DNA of 64,000 bases from Shewanella indica (GCF_002836975.1 NZ_NIJK01000027.1:124001-188000), one strand, 5' to 3'; shown: positions 9,516 to 17,205, counted from the stretch's first letter. Program-made: numbers and translations. The notes: generated by a model from the letters alone, not told the origin.

Positions 9516-9531
9516 GGTGAACTAAATCACA
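9516..9531. promoter_or_regulatory. CRP-like site upstream of the porin-assT operon
   Basis: GGTGA-ACTAAA-TCACA matches TGTGA-N6-TCACA at 9 of 10 conserved positions and lies 55-70 bp upstream of the porin start codon. Confidence 0.6.
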
Positions 9532-9576
9532 TGAAAATGTTTATTTTGTCTTTTTGTTAAAAGGTTTAATAAGGAT

Positions 9577-9606
9577 CATCAAAAAATAAAATTTTATTTT
9601 TTGATG
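9577..9606. repeat. 30-bp perfect palindrome between the porin operon and tetR gene
   Basis: The arms are CATCAAAAAATAAAA and its exact reverse complement with no spacer. It is placed midway between two divergent genes and is a candidate operator for the adjacent TetR protein. It could also form a cruciform or hairpin; being AT-rich it is a poor intrinsic terminator. Confidence 0.7.
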
Positions 9607-9618
9607 AGCGAGATCACA
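9603..9618. promoter_or_regulatory. Second CRP-like site in the same intergenic region
   Basis: GATGA-GCGAGA-TCACA matches the CRP consensus at 8 of 10 positions and overlaps the right end of the 30-bp palindrome, so CRP and the palindrome-binding factor might compete. Confidence 0.4.
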
Positions 9619-9691
9619 AAGAGCTAATTAACACTCAAAAACTTTTATTCTCCAATTTATAATAAACCAACACTTTTTTGAGTATTTTAAA

Positions 9692-10402
9692 ATGGATAAG
9701 CCCGAGCATAACCGTATACGGGAAGCTATTTTGGATTTGGCAGAGTCTGTTATTGCCAAAGAAGGATTATTGTCTCTGAAAGTATCAGATATCACCAAGG
9801 GATTGGGTATATCCACGACTCTGTTCTACAGCATCTTCAAGACCAAGGAAGATATTCTGGTGGCTCTCACCTGTCGCGCCTTTGACCAGGTGCTTGGGCT
9901 GCGTTGGTGGCTCAATCTGGAGGGCTACTCAGGGCTGGAGAAGTTTATCGCCTATATTCTCAATGAAATCCAATTTACCGAGACCTACTGCCTACGCAGT
10001 TCCATCTCCACCATCTCCTGCAACAGGTTGATCTTCAACAAGGCCAGTGCCACTTATCTGCGTAATCTAAATCGACTGGCCATGGATTATTGGGAAACCC
10101 CGCTCCAACTTCTGGCTCAAGCAAAAGAGCAGCAGGAGATCTTGGCCAGTGATGTACAAATCCAGCAGTTTTGCCATCTGTTATGCACCTATCTGAGAGG
10201 TCGAGAGTTGGTGGGGAATACCTATGCCGGTAAGGAGTACAGCCAGGATGTCAGGTTTGATAACGCCAGGCTGCTCACTCAACTGCTCAAAGAGTTATGC
10301 CCAGGCAAAAGACTTAATCCCCAAACTCTTGCCAGAGCGCAGCAACTACGCCGCGAATTACCCCGCTACAGAGAATTACGCCAACAACAGCTAAACACTT
10401 GA
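9692..10402 (+). CDS. TetR/AcrR-family transcriptional regulator
   Basis: A 236-aa one-component regulator. The N-terminal TetR helix-turn-helix is visible at residues about 10-60 (IREAILDLAESVIAKEGL, then VSDITKGLGISTTLFYSIFK, then KEDILVAL). The C-terminal ligand-binding half is Leu/Gln-rich and not recognisable as a known subfamily. It is divergent from the porin-assT-dsbL-dsbI operon with a 230-bp spacer holding a 30-bp palindrome, so it probably controls that operon; an aromatic ligand is an inference. No strong ribosome binding site precedes the ATG at 9692 (TATTTTAAA). Confidence 0.85.
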   Translation: MDKPEHNRIREAILDLAESVIAKEGLLSLKVSDITKGLGISTTLFYSIFKTKEDILVALTCRAFDQVLGLRWWLNLEGYSGLEKFIAYILNEIQFTETYCLRSSISTISCNRLIFNKASATYLRNLNRLAMDYWETPLQLLAQAKEQQEILASDVQIQQFCHLLCTYLRGRELVGNTYAGKEYSQDVRFDNARLLTQLLKELCPGKRLNPQTLARAQQLRRELPRYRELRQQQLNT

Positions 10403-10480
10403 GTGAACCAAAGGCCTTGGGTAATTCCACAAGCGACCGGGATTTAAACCGCACAGTGCACAAAACCAACATAGAAGTAA

Positions 10481-10512
10481 AAACATCTAGACGTCTAAAT
10501 TGACAGACGACT
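10481..10512 (+). promoter_or_regulatory. Four-box MetJ operator of metT
   Basis: Four contiguous 8-mers: AAACATCT, AGACGTCT (perfect consensus), AAATTGAC and AGACGACT. The array covers the -35 hexamer of the promoter at 10500-10528, so bound MetJ would block RNA polymerase. Confidence 0.9.
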
Positions 10513-10528
10513 GGCTATCCCCTATTCT
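10500..10528 (+). promoter_or_regulatory. metT promoter
   Basis: Perfect -35 TTGACA (10500-10505), 17-nt spacer, -10 TATTCT (10523-10528). The predicted start near 10535 gives a leader of about 100 nt. Confidence 0.75.
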
Positions 10529-10579
10529 TTCGCCTAATTTGTCAGGAGATGATGCCGTTAAGACAATGCAATTCAGCGA

Positions 10580-10613
10580 GTTTGGCTGCTACGGAGGGAA
10601 TCCCCGGCCAAAC
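10580..10613 (+). promoter_or_regulatory. Stem-loop in the metT leader
   Basis: GTTTGGC (10580-10586) pairs with GCCAAAC (10607-10613) around a 20-nt loop that contains GGAGGG...TCCCC. It ends 21 nt before the TTG start codon. It resembles no SAM riboswitch I know. A short ATG-initiated frame (MMPLRQC...) runs through it. Confidence 0.4.
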
Positions 10614-10634
10614 GTGATTTACAGAGAGTAGATT

Positions 10635-11972
10635 TTGACCCAGAACAACACTTCTCCAGCCGTTAAAGCTCCGGCCTCATTTGTGGCGCTGCTGCCACTA
10701 TTTCTGTTTCTGGCGCTGTTTATCGGTGCCGGGGTCTATTTCCAAAGCCAAGGGGTAGATTTTGCCTTCTATCAGTTGCCAAGTCCGATAGCGATATTAC
10801 CGGCGATTGTACTGGCCATTTTGCTGTCCAAGCAAAAGCTCAACCAGACCATGAACACCTTTATGGCGGGGATAGGCCACAACAACATCATCGCCATGTG
10901 CCTCATCTACCTGTTAGCCGGTGCTTTTGCCGCCGTAGCCAGTGCCACTGGAGGGGTCGATGCCACAGTTGCCCTGGGGCTTAAACTGATCCCGGCCAAT
11001 CTGTTGCTGCCCGGTTTTTTCATTATCGCCGCCTTTATCGCCACCGCCATGGGCACCTCCATGGGCACGATTGCCGCTGTAGCCCCTATCGCCCTAGGGG
11101 TTGCCGATCAGGCAGGGATTGAACTGCCACTGATGGCCGGCTCTGTGATGTCCGGCGCCCTGTTTGGTGACAACCTGTCTATTATCTCGGATACCACTAT
11201 TGCCGCCACCCGCACTCAGGGCTGCGAAATGAGAGACAAGTTCCGCGAAAACCTGATCTTTGCCATTCCGGCGGCGATCGTGACCCTGCTGCTATTCGGT
11301 TTCCTATCTTCCGGTCAAGCCGAACTGCCACCGCAGGAGGTCGACTTTGTTAAGGTGTTGCCTTACTTGAGTATTCTGGTGCTGGCCGTCGCCGGGTTAA
11401 ACGTATTTGTGGTACTGGCCATCGGCATTTTGCTGGCCGGGACCACGGGATTTCTCACTCAGGACTATTCGTTGCTGACCTTCGGCCAAGACATCTATAA
11501 AGGCTTTGGCAATATGCAGGAGATTTTTATCCTCTCCATGCTGGTTGGTGGTTTGGCAGCCCTGATGCAGCAGCAAGGTGGTCTGAGCTTTGTCAGCCAA
11601 CAGATTGAAAAACTGATCGCCCGTTTCTCCCGCGCCAAAGGCGAAGCCTCCTGTCGTGCCGCCGAGTTAGGTATGGCCGGGATTGTCGCCCTGACCAACT
11701 CCTGTGTGGCCAACAATACCGTCTCTATTGTGGTCAGTGGTGATATCGCCAAAGATCTGGCCGCCAAACATGGCGTGGCCCCCAAACGCGCCGCCAGTGT
11801 TCTGGATATTTTCGCCTGTATTATTCAGGGACTTATTCCCTACGGTGCCCAGGCCTTGCTGATAGCTTCCCACTTCAAGATCTCTCCGCTGGAAGCGGTT
11901 GCCAACACTTGGTACTGTATGATCCTGGCATTGGTCGCTGTAGTGATTGTGATACTGCGCCCCCGCAGTTAA
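10635..11972 (+). CDS. metT: NhaC-superfamily methionine transporter MetT
   Basis: Inner-membrane transporter of 445 aa with about eleven hydrophobic spans and the NhaC-family repeat, including GTSMGTIAAVAPIALG (about residues 138-153), the conserved GALFGDNLSIISDTTIAA (about 178-195) and LTNSCVANNT. By family alone it could be called a Na+/H+ antiporter, but the MetJ operator across its promoter identifies it as the methionine-uptake member MetT. It begins with TTG at 10635: an in-frame TAG lies two codons upstream and no ATG precedes the first membrane span. It is monocistronic, ending in a strong terminator. Confidence 0.85.
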   Translation: MTQNNTSPAVKAPASFVALLPLFLFLALFIGAGVYFQSQGVDFAFYQLPSPIAILPAIVLAILLSKQKLNQTMNTFMAGIGHNNIIAMCLIYLLAGAFAAVASATGGVDATVALGLKLIPANLLLPGFFIIAAFIATAMGTSMGTIAAVAPIALGVADQAGIELPLMAGSVMSGALFGDNLSIISDTTIAATRTQGCEMRDKFRENLIFAIPAAIVTLLLFGFLSSGQAELPPQEVDFVKVLPYLSILVLAVAGLNVFVVLAIGILLAGTTGFLTQDYSLLTFGQDIYKGFGNMQEIFILSMLVGGLAALMQQQGGLSFVSQQIEKLIARFSRAKGEASCRAAELGMAGIVALTNSCVANNTVSIVVSGDIAKDLAAKHGVAPKRAASVLDIFACIIQGLIPYGAQALLIASHFKISPLEAVANTWYCMILALVAVVIVILRPRS

Positions 11973-11991
11973 ACTAACAAATACAAAAACC

Positions 11992-12017
11992 AAACCGGTC
12001 CCTGCGACCGGTTTTTT
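11992..12017 (+). terminator. metT terminator
   Basis: AAACCGGTC, loop CCTGC, GACCGGTTT followed by further Ts. Confidence 0.88.
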
Positions 12018-12071
12018 GTCGCTGCCGTTTGGCAAGCATTATTGAATACTGATATTCAAACGAGCCACTGC

Positions 12072-12746
12072 ATGCCCCCTTACGAGCAATATCACAAACA
12101 AGATCCGCAGCGCCTGGCATTTATGATGTCTCTGGTAGGCGTTAGCATAGCGGCACTAGGTATGATTTCCTCCTTTTGGGCCGCTTATGACAGTATGGGC
12201 AGTGCTATTTTCAGCATGCGCATGGACAGACTGGGTGACTATTTAAGCTCGCCACTGGCCTATGTCTACAACATCTCGCTACTGCTCGGCGGTGCTTGCT
12301 TCACCTTGGCCATGGGAGGCCTCTGGTGGCAAAAGCACAGCGCGGCGGCCAACTTACTGTCAAGGTCGGGGATAGCTGTGGGGGTGGGGATAGCGGCGCT
12401 TGGTGTGTTTCCCTATAATGAACTCTTTGCTCACCAGTTGGCGGCCATCTTCTTTATTGCCAATACCTTGGTGATGTTTACTCTTTGCTGCTACTGCTTT
12501 GTTTCCCATCGAGCACTGTGTAACCTGCCGCTGTGCCTGTTTAGCCTGCTGGGAATAGTATCCGGTATTGGCTTGTTATCTCAGTTGCAATGGCCATCGA
12601 TGAATTATGCCTCTTGCCCGGCGCAAACCCTCTGCCTTTCGGTATGGTTTATGTGGTTGCACTCCATTGCCACTGTGTTTGCCGGCCTCAGCCTATCGGC
12701 CACGGTTTATCGGCTGTGGCACTGGTCGCAGCCGATAAACGACTGA
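12072..12746 (+). CDS. DUF998 family membrane protein
   Basis: A 224-aa protein with six predicted hydrophobic spans (for example FMMSLVGVSIAALGMISS, ISLLLGGACFTLAMGGL and SGIAVGVGIAALGVFPYNE). The FPYNE loop after the third or fourth span resembles the conserved DUF998 pattern. Function is unknown. An in-frame TTG at 12042 would add ten residues; the ATG at 12072 is chosen, although neither start has a clear ribosome binding site. It follows the metT terminator and precedes the pseudouridine synthase gene by 26 bp. Confidence 0.7.
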   Translation: MPPYEQYHKQDPQRLAFMMSLVGVSIAALGMISSFWAAYDSMGSAIFSMRMDRLGDYLSSPLAYVYNISLLLGGACFTLAMGGLWWQKHSAAANLLSRSGIAVGVGIAALGVFPYNELFAHQLAAIFFIANTLVMFTLCCYCFVSHRALCNLPLCLFSLLGIVSGIGLLSQLQWPSMNYASCPAQTLCLSVWFMWLHSIATVFAGLSLSATVYRLWHWSQPIND

Positions 12747-12772
12747 TGTAACCCTGGCAATAAAGGCCTGCA

Positions 12773-13519
12773 ATGACCCACGCAAGAGCATCTCAACAAG
12801 CCACAATCCGCCTCGCTCACTATCTGGCGCAAACCGGCCTATGTTCAAGGCGCGAAGCCGCCAGGCGCATCGAAGCCGGAGAGATTTTTCTGGGTGACAA
12901 ACTCGCTAAACACACAGACAGAGTCACCCTCGCCACCGGGCAGCGCCATTGTCTCGAAAAGCTGTTTTATCTGGGCGAGCCCGTTGCCGCCCCGGCAGCT
13001 TACACTTATCTGCTATTCAATAAACCCGTCGGCATAGATTGCCGCCTGCTCAAGGATGACCCGAGCAGCCTATTGCATCTATTGCCTCAGGATAAACGCC
13101 TGTATCCAGCCGGAAGACTGGATAAAGATTCCCGCGGCCTATTGCTGCTCAGCAACGACGGCGAGCTGACCCAGCAACTGATGCATCCAAATTTTTGCCA
13201 CAGCAAACACTACCGGGTCACTCTGGAGCGGGCATTTACTGACGCGTTTATCCATGCCTTGAGAGCCCCGATGGATTACGGTTATGGCCAGGTGCGGGCA
13301 TCACAAGTCACACCGATTTCGGCAAACAGTTTTGAAATTATTCTGACTCAGGGCAAGAAGCGGCAAATTCGCCGTATGTGTCGGCATTTGGGCTACAGAG
13401 TCACAGATCTCTGCCGTACCCGGATAATGGAGTTAACGCTTGATAAGCTTGCTGAAGGGGAGTTTAGGGAGCTCAGCCATGCACAAATCGCTGCGCTTAA
13501 AGATGCAGTACAACCTTGA
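12773..13519 (+). CDS. RluF-like 23S rRNA pseudouridine synthase
   Basis: RsuA/RluB/RluF-family enzyme of 248 aa. An S4 RNA-binding domain covers about residues 10-60 (RLAHYLAQTGLCSRREAARR). The catalytic domain follows with GRLDKDSRGLLLL, whose Asp is the family nucleophile, and LTQGKKRQIRRMCRHLGYRV. The ending (RTRIMELTLDKLAEGEFREL) is closest to RluF, which modifies 23S rRNA around position 2604, but it lacks RluF's basic C-terminal tail. Exact target is therefore uncertain. The ATG at 12773 has a weak upstream GGCCTGCA. Confidence 0.8.
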   Translation: MTHARASQQATIRLAHYLAQTGLCSRREAARRIEAGEIFLGDKLAKHTDRVTLATGQRHCLEKLFYLGEPVAAPAAYTYLLFNKPVGIDCRLLKDDPSSLLHLLPQDKRLYPAGRLDKDSRGLLLLSNDGELTQQLMHPNFCHSKHYRVTLERAFTDAFIHALRAPMDYGYGQVRASQVTPISANSFEIILTQGKKRQIRRMCRHLGYRVTDLCRTRIMELTLDKLAEGEFRELSHAQIAALKDAVQP

Positions 13520-13561
13520 CTAAACAGCTGTGTATTTTTTACGACTCTAAATTATTGGCAA

Positions 13562-13577
13562 AACCAAGCGCTTGGTT
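13562..13577. repeat. 16-bp palindrome of LacI-operator type
   Basis: AACCAAGCGCTTGGTT is a perfect palindrome with a central CG and AAGCGCTT core, the layout used by LacI/GalR-family regulators. No LacI gene is nearby; only a LysE-like remnant follows. Confidence 0.45.
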
Positions 13578-13677
13578 AACTGTATCAACCCAACACAATA
13601 TTGTTTGTGGCAACACTCACTCCCCATACGCTCTCAGACAAATCAGCTCTCACCCACGTTGATAGAGGACATTTATA

Positions 13678-13773
13678 GTGGCCCGTTGTCGCCACTTGGT
13701 TGAACGCGCCATAGGCGGCGTATTGGTCAGCCTGGGGCTGGGATTGGCCTTTTCCTCTGTGGGACGTTCCTGA
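13678..13773 (+). pseudogene. Possible C-terminal remnant of a LysE/RhtB-family exporter
   Basis: A 31-codon stretch ending at a TGA reads RHLVERAIGGVLVSLGLGL followed by AFSS. It resembles the last membrane helix of LysE/RhtB amino-acid exporters (consensus Rw.n...GglligLGlrLAls). An in-frame TAG lies just upstream and no further exporter sequence was recognised, so this is at most the tail of a deleted gene. The match is short. Confidence 0.35.
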
Positions 13774-13794
13774 GCAGTTTCACCGTTAAGGCCG

Positions 13795-15405
13795 TCAGGG
13801 TTGACTGCCTTCACCATTCTTAGGTTCGCTTGCCCGGGAGGAGATAGCTTTATCTTCCTTCTCGACGCCGGGTTGCAACTCAGACAGAAGATCGGCGGCC
13901 TGCGTCACGGCAGCCAGATTGGCCTGATGTTCTTCTTCCTCCACAGTCTTGGATTCGACGCGCTCTTCCTTACTGCGCCTGGACTCGCCATTGGCCTTGA
14001 CCTCGGAATCATAGGGCAGATCCTCAATTCCCGGCAGTGAATCAGGAATATCGCTGGGGCTGACATCCACTATCTGTGAGCGGTTCATGGTGATCTTGTA
14101 TCTGGCATAGCGCGGCGCCTGCTTGCCCTCTTTGAGTACGGCGACCAGATTTATCTGATAACGCCGCTCCACCGACTCGTTAGTGATCCTGCCATCGGTT
14201 TCGGTGTAAATTTTGGCCTTACCCCGTTCCAGATAGCGGGCAAAGGGCACTAAGCTGAACACCACCTGCTCCTGCAATGTGTTGTAACCGGCAAGAAATT
14301 CGGTATCTGCCACCTTGGTTTGAATGCCGTAGTGAAGAATTTCAGCGTCGACCTTATTTTGGCTATGGCGCCGCCGGAGGATCTCTTTGACATCATCAGG
14401 GAGATCCCGGCTGCGCATAAACTCAAGCCAAACCAGCTGCTTGGCAATAAACTTCTGGTTGGTTGTATCCCTCAATATCCGGCTCCAACGGGGGCGTCCC
14501 CGTTGGATATAGCGCCACAAAGCATTGCGGACATCATCTTTAAAGATCTCCCGCGCGCCGTAAATCAGCGCCAACACCAACACCAAGACCAGAGTCACGC
14601 CGCTGAATATCCCCTGAGCCTTGATGATCAAGGCTGATACCACCAGCATCACCAGCGCAGTAGCCAACCCTGTGGTTAACTTTTTAAGCCCAGTGTTCAG
14701 AGGTTTAATCTCCTCTTTGAGCACCACCCCTTGCTGAATAAGCCGCCTGAGCAGCAACATCTTGTTGGCAATACGATTGGGATCTTGCAGGGTTTGCGCC
14801 GAGTTATAGAGTCGCTCGGCCCGATAGTTATTTTCTACCCGGCAGAGGGTGATCACCTTATCCGACACATGGCTGAAGTCACTGTTTCTGGGACCATGGG
14901 CCAACAACTTCAACAACTGCTGTTCACAAAACCAGGACAGGTAGTTATCGGCATTCTCAAAATAGTGTTTCCATCTGGCATCAGCCGGTTCGTTGCGGCG
15001 AAACTTCTTCAGCAAAATCGCTGTCTGCTCGGTTAACTCCTCCAGCAAGGGATAGAAGTTTTCCGGTTCGGATTGCCGTGAAATCTCCTTGGCATCATTC
15101 TCCATCGCCACCACAAACTGGTAGGCAAACAGATTCAGATATAGACGAAATTCTTCGACGGTACGCTTCTTCTGGCTGACGAACCTGGATTGTACCAGGG
15201 GCAGATGCAGACCATCCGAGTAGTAAGAACGCCGTCCGAGAATGGCGCTGAAGTAGTATTCTTCTTCATTCAGGCTCTGCGGCCCTATGCCCATCTCCTT
15301 GGGCAGGGAAAAGTAGAGATCCAGCTTGCGCTGCTCCCCAACACCCATCAGATGACTGAATTTGATGGATAGATTTTCTTCCTGCTTGATACGTAGTTTG
15401 GACAC
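13795..15405 (-). CDS. Conserved hypothetical membrane-anchored protein of 536 aa
   Basis: I do not recognise a family. Residues 1-245 look soluble, helical and charged (YFSLPKEMGIG, AYQFVVAMENDAKE). Two adjacent hydrophobic segments at about 250-290 (LATALVMLVVSALIIKA and GVTLVLVLVLALIYG) form a membrane hairpin. Residues 290-440 are a second soluble part with RRRHSQNKVDAEILHYGIQT and PFARYLERGKAKIY. The last about 95 residues are acidic, low-complexity and probably disordered. Orientation suggests that both large parts are cytoplasmic. It is monocistronic and leftward, about 115 bp from the ToxS-like gene. The length and codon use look like those of a genuine gene. Confidence 0.7.
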   Translation of the reverse strand: MSKLRIKQEENLSIKFSHLMGVGEQRKLDLYFSLPKEMGIGPQSLNEEEYYFSAILGRRSYYSDGLHLPLVQSRFVSQKKRTVEEFRLYLNLFAYQFVVAMENDAKEISRQSEPENFYPLLEELTEQTAILLKKFRRNEPADARWKHYFENADNYLSWFCEQQLLKLLAHGPRNSDFSHVSDKVITLCRVENNYRAERLYNSAQTLQDPNRIANKMLLLRRLIQQGVVLKEEIKPLNTGLKKLTTGLATALVMLVVSALIIKAQGIFSGVTLVLVLVLALIYGAREIFKDDVRNALWRYIQRGRPRWSRILRDTTNQKFIAKQLVWLEFMRSRDLPDDVKEILRRRHSQNKVDAEILHYGIQTKVADTEFLAGYNTLQEQVVFSLVPFARYLERGKAKIYTETDGRITNESVERRYQINLVAVLKEGKQAPRYARYKITMNRSQIVDVSPSDIPDSLPGIEDLPYDSEVKANGESRRSKEERVESKTVEEEEHQANLAAVTQAADLLSELQPGVEKEDKAISSRASEPKNGEGSQP

Positions 15406-15530
15406 AATAATGGAAAACTATCAATGAATTGATGAAAGAACCTGACTATAGCCCAAGCAACACGGGAATGGGATAGCGCACAGGCGTTAACTGAAAGGAA
15501 ATGGTGAAATCGTCAGCGAAAATTCAGCCG

Positions 15531-16040
15531 TCAATGGATCAAGCGGCAGCCACATACTGTGTTACTCGGTTGGAACAACACAATAGCATAGTCTTTGGCT
15601 TCATCGGCATCGAGGATCTCCAGTGCCAGGTGATGCAGACCTTCATTACTGAGGTTGAAGCTGGAAATATAGGAAAGGTATTGCATATGGGCAGGCCTTG
15701 CCCCCTTACCGGAAAGCTCCTGTTTATCTGTAACCAGGATTTGATAACGCCCCGCCTCTTCCGAAGCCAGTTGCCCCTGCATCAAGATGCTGCCGGCCGG
15801 GGTGCCATCCATGTTGAAGTAGCGATAGTTGACCAGAGCTCGCTTGCCTTTGGTCTGCAGATCCAGCAGCAGGTAGTGCTGCGCATCTTCGCCCTCGTTC
15901 AACTGCCGGTCGTAGAGTTCAGAACTGCAATTAAGCGCCAAAGCGGGCGCTGTTTGGCTGAAACGATAGATCACCAGCAAACAGCCGAGCAAAAAGATCA
16001 GGATCAGCAAATTTATCACCCAAAGCCAACGTCTAGCCAC
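15531..16040 (-). CDS. ToxS-like membrane partner protein, copy 1
   Basis: A 169-aa protein with one N-terminal membrane span (WLWVINLLILIFLLGCLLVIY) and a periplasmic domain of about 130 residues bearing cysteines near both ends (NCSSEL and VCGCRL). It begins at GTG 16040, eight bases inside the end of the ToxR-like gene, behind a perfect AAGGAGG at 9 nt, so translation is coupled. Size, topology and coupling match ToxS, but sequence similarity to Vibrio ToxS is not evident. It resembles the copy at 18584-19189, which has the same span position, the same Cys placement and the same AAGGAGG-N9-GTG arrangement. Confidence 0.6.
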   Translation of the reverse strand: MARRWLWVINLLILIFLLGCLLVIYRFSQTAPALALNCSSELYDRQLNEGEDAQHYLLLDLQTKGKRALVNYRYFNMDGTPAGSILMQGQLASEEAGRYQILVTDKQELSGKGARPAHMQYLSYISSFNLSNEGLHHLALEILDADEAKDYAIVLFQPSNTVCGCRLIH

Positions 16041-16779
16041 AGAGATCAACCTCCTTAAGCCAAGGTACACTGACAAATGCCTTGACCTGACGTCCATCGC
16101 TTATTTTGAGATTACGTACCACGGACTGTCCCAAATACTCGCCTCTCAATGTGAGGTTAAGGACTTGTTTGTCATGGGAAAGAGACACATATAATTTGCG
16201 CCAAGGGCTGCTCTTGCACTGAGCCAATGCCGAGGTCAGCACCTTGCCCTGTTCGGTCAACAACTGATTGTTGGTACGGGAATTGGAGTAGAAAAACAGC
16301 TCCATTCTCTGACCAGATAGCAGTGTCAATTCCTGCTTGTTCAGTGGAATGGTGGGTACCACTCTGGGTAAACGATACAGATAGAAGACACTGAGACCAA
16401 GCATGAGTATCAGTACCAAGCCCACCAGCAGTTGCTTGGGACCGGCATTCAACCTGGACTCCAGCACTCCCGCGGGTTTACGGGCCACAGATGAGCGTAG
16501 CAGATACCCCTGCCCCTTGACCGTTTCAATCAAAGACTCATATTCGGGCCCCAGAAAGGCACGCAACATACAGACAGCACGGGCTACAGACGAATCACTC
16601 AAAGGAGGATGATTGTCATCACCGGCGCGCAACTCAATACGGGAAACCAAACGTCCCTGATTGGCAAGCAGGAGTTTCAACACCTGCAACTCCGCCCGAG
16701 GGAGATGCCAACTGTCTCCCCTGCCTTTGTGTTGTAACTCACCGCTGGCTTCATCAAACCAGCAGTCGCCTATCTGCAT
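16033..16779 (-). CDS. ToxR-like transmembrane winged-helix regulator, copy 1
   Basis: A one-component membrane regulator of 248 aa. Residues 1-95 form an OmpR/ToxR-type winged helix: IGDCWFDEASGELQHKG, then PRAELQVLKLLLANQGRLVSR, then the recognition region SDSSVARAVCMLRAFLG and the wing ESLIETVKGQGYLL. A single membrane span follows at about 115-135 (LLVGLVLILMLGLSVFYLY), then a 110-residue periplasmic domain with two Cys. ATG 16779 has AGGAGG at 6 nt and matches the start of the paralogue at 19916. It is divergent from the split-Soret cytochrome gene. Periplasmic or redox sensing is an inference from topology and context. Confidence 0.75.
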   Translation of the reverse strand: MQIGDCWFDEASGELQHKGRGDSWHLPRAELQVLKLLLANQGRLVSRIELRAGDDNHPPLSDSSVARAVCMLRAFLGPEYESLIETVKGQGYLLRSSVARKPAGVLESRLNAGPKQLLVGLVLILMLGLSVFYLYRLPRVVPTIPLNKQELTLLSGQRMELFFYSNSRTNNQLLTEQGKVLTSALAQCKSSPWRKLYVSLSHDKQVLNLTLRGEYLGQSVVRNLKISDGRQVKAFVSVPWLKEVDLCG

Positions 16780-17028
16780 CATCTTCCTCCTGTTTTATAT
16801 GAACATGAGTGTATGCAAGAAATCTAATCACTACTGTGATCCTCATAACCCTGACACAGGAAAAAGTTTAAAAAGTGATCCAACTCAGGCAAGGAAGCAA
16901 GCAAGAGGGAAGCAAGTAGCGTTTTGTGAACCAGTTCCCATGGTTGAAGGCTTTGAAAACAGGCCTGAATATTGATAAACCAGCCATTAATTAACATGAA
17001 TAAAACAAATAAAGTGATCTCGCTCAAC

Positions 17029-17053
17029 CCTTAACCCTCAAAAAGGGTTAAGG
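17029..17053. repeat. Inverted repeat upstream of the cytochrome gene
   Basis: CCTTAACCCT, 5-nt centre CAAAA, AGGGTTAAGG: a perfect 10-bp inverted repeat 153 bp before the cytochrome start. It is a candidate binding site for one of the ToxR-like proteins or a small hairpin. Confidence 0.5.
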
Positions 17054-17162
17054 ACAACCACCCTAATCACCTTAAAAGATTCAAACTCCAGTCTTTGACA
17101 ACTCAATATTCATGCGCGCTAAATCACAACCTTCATATCTTAACCCCCTAATCTGAATACAA

Positions 17163-17175
17163 CCGACCCGGTCGG
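17163..17175. repeat. Small inverted repeat near the cytochrome start
   Basis: CCGACC-C-GGTCGG, 31 bp before the start codon, in the likely 5' untranslated region or promoter. Confidence 0.35.
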
Positions 17176-17205
17176 GAAAAACAAAGACAACAAAGGGTGA
17201 TAAAT

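Larger units (their letters stand above)
16780..17205. other. 426-bp intergenic region between toxR-like copy 1 and the cytochrome gene
   Basis: AT-rich non-coding region with divergent promoters expected. It contains a 10-bp inverted repeat CCTTAACCCT / AGGGTTAAGG at 17029-17053 and a smaller CCGACC-C-GGTCGG repeat at 17163-17175, listed separately. A half CRP-like motif (CTGTGATCC) lies near 16835. I found no convincing open reading frame. Confidence 0.5.

Noticed and set aside
10535..10634. SAM-type riboswitch in the metT leader
   Set aside because: No SAM-I, SAM-II or SAH consensus is visible; control is explained by the MetJ operator.
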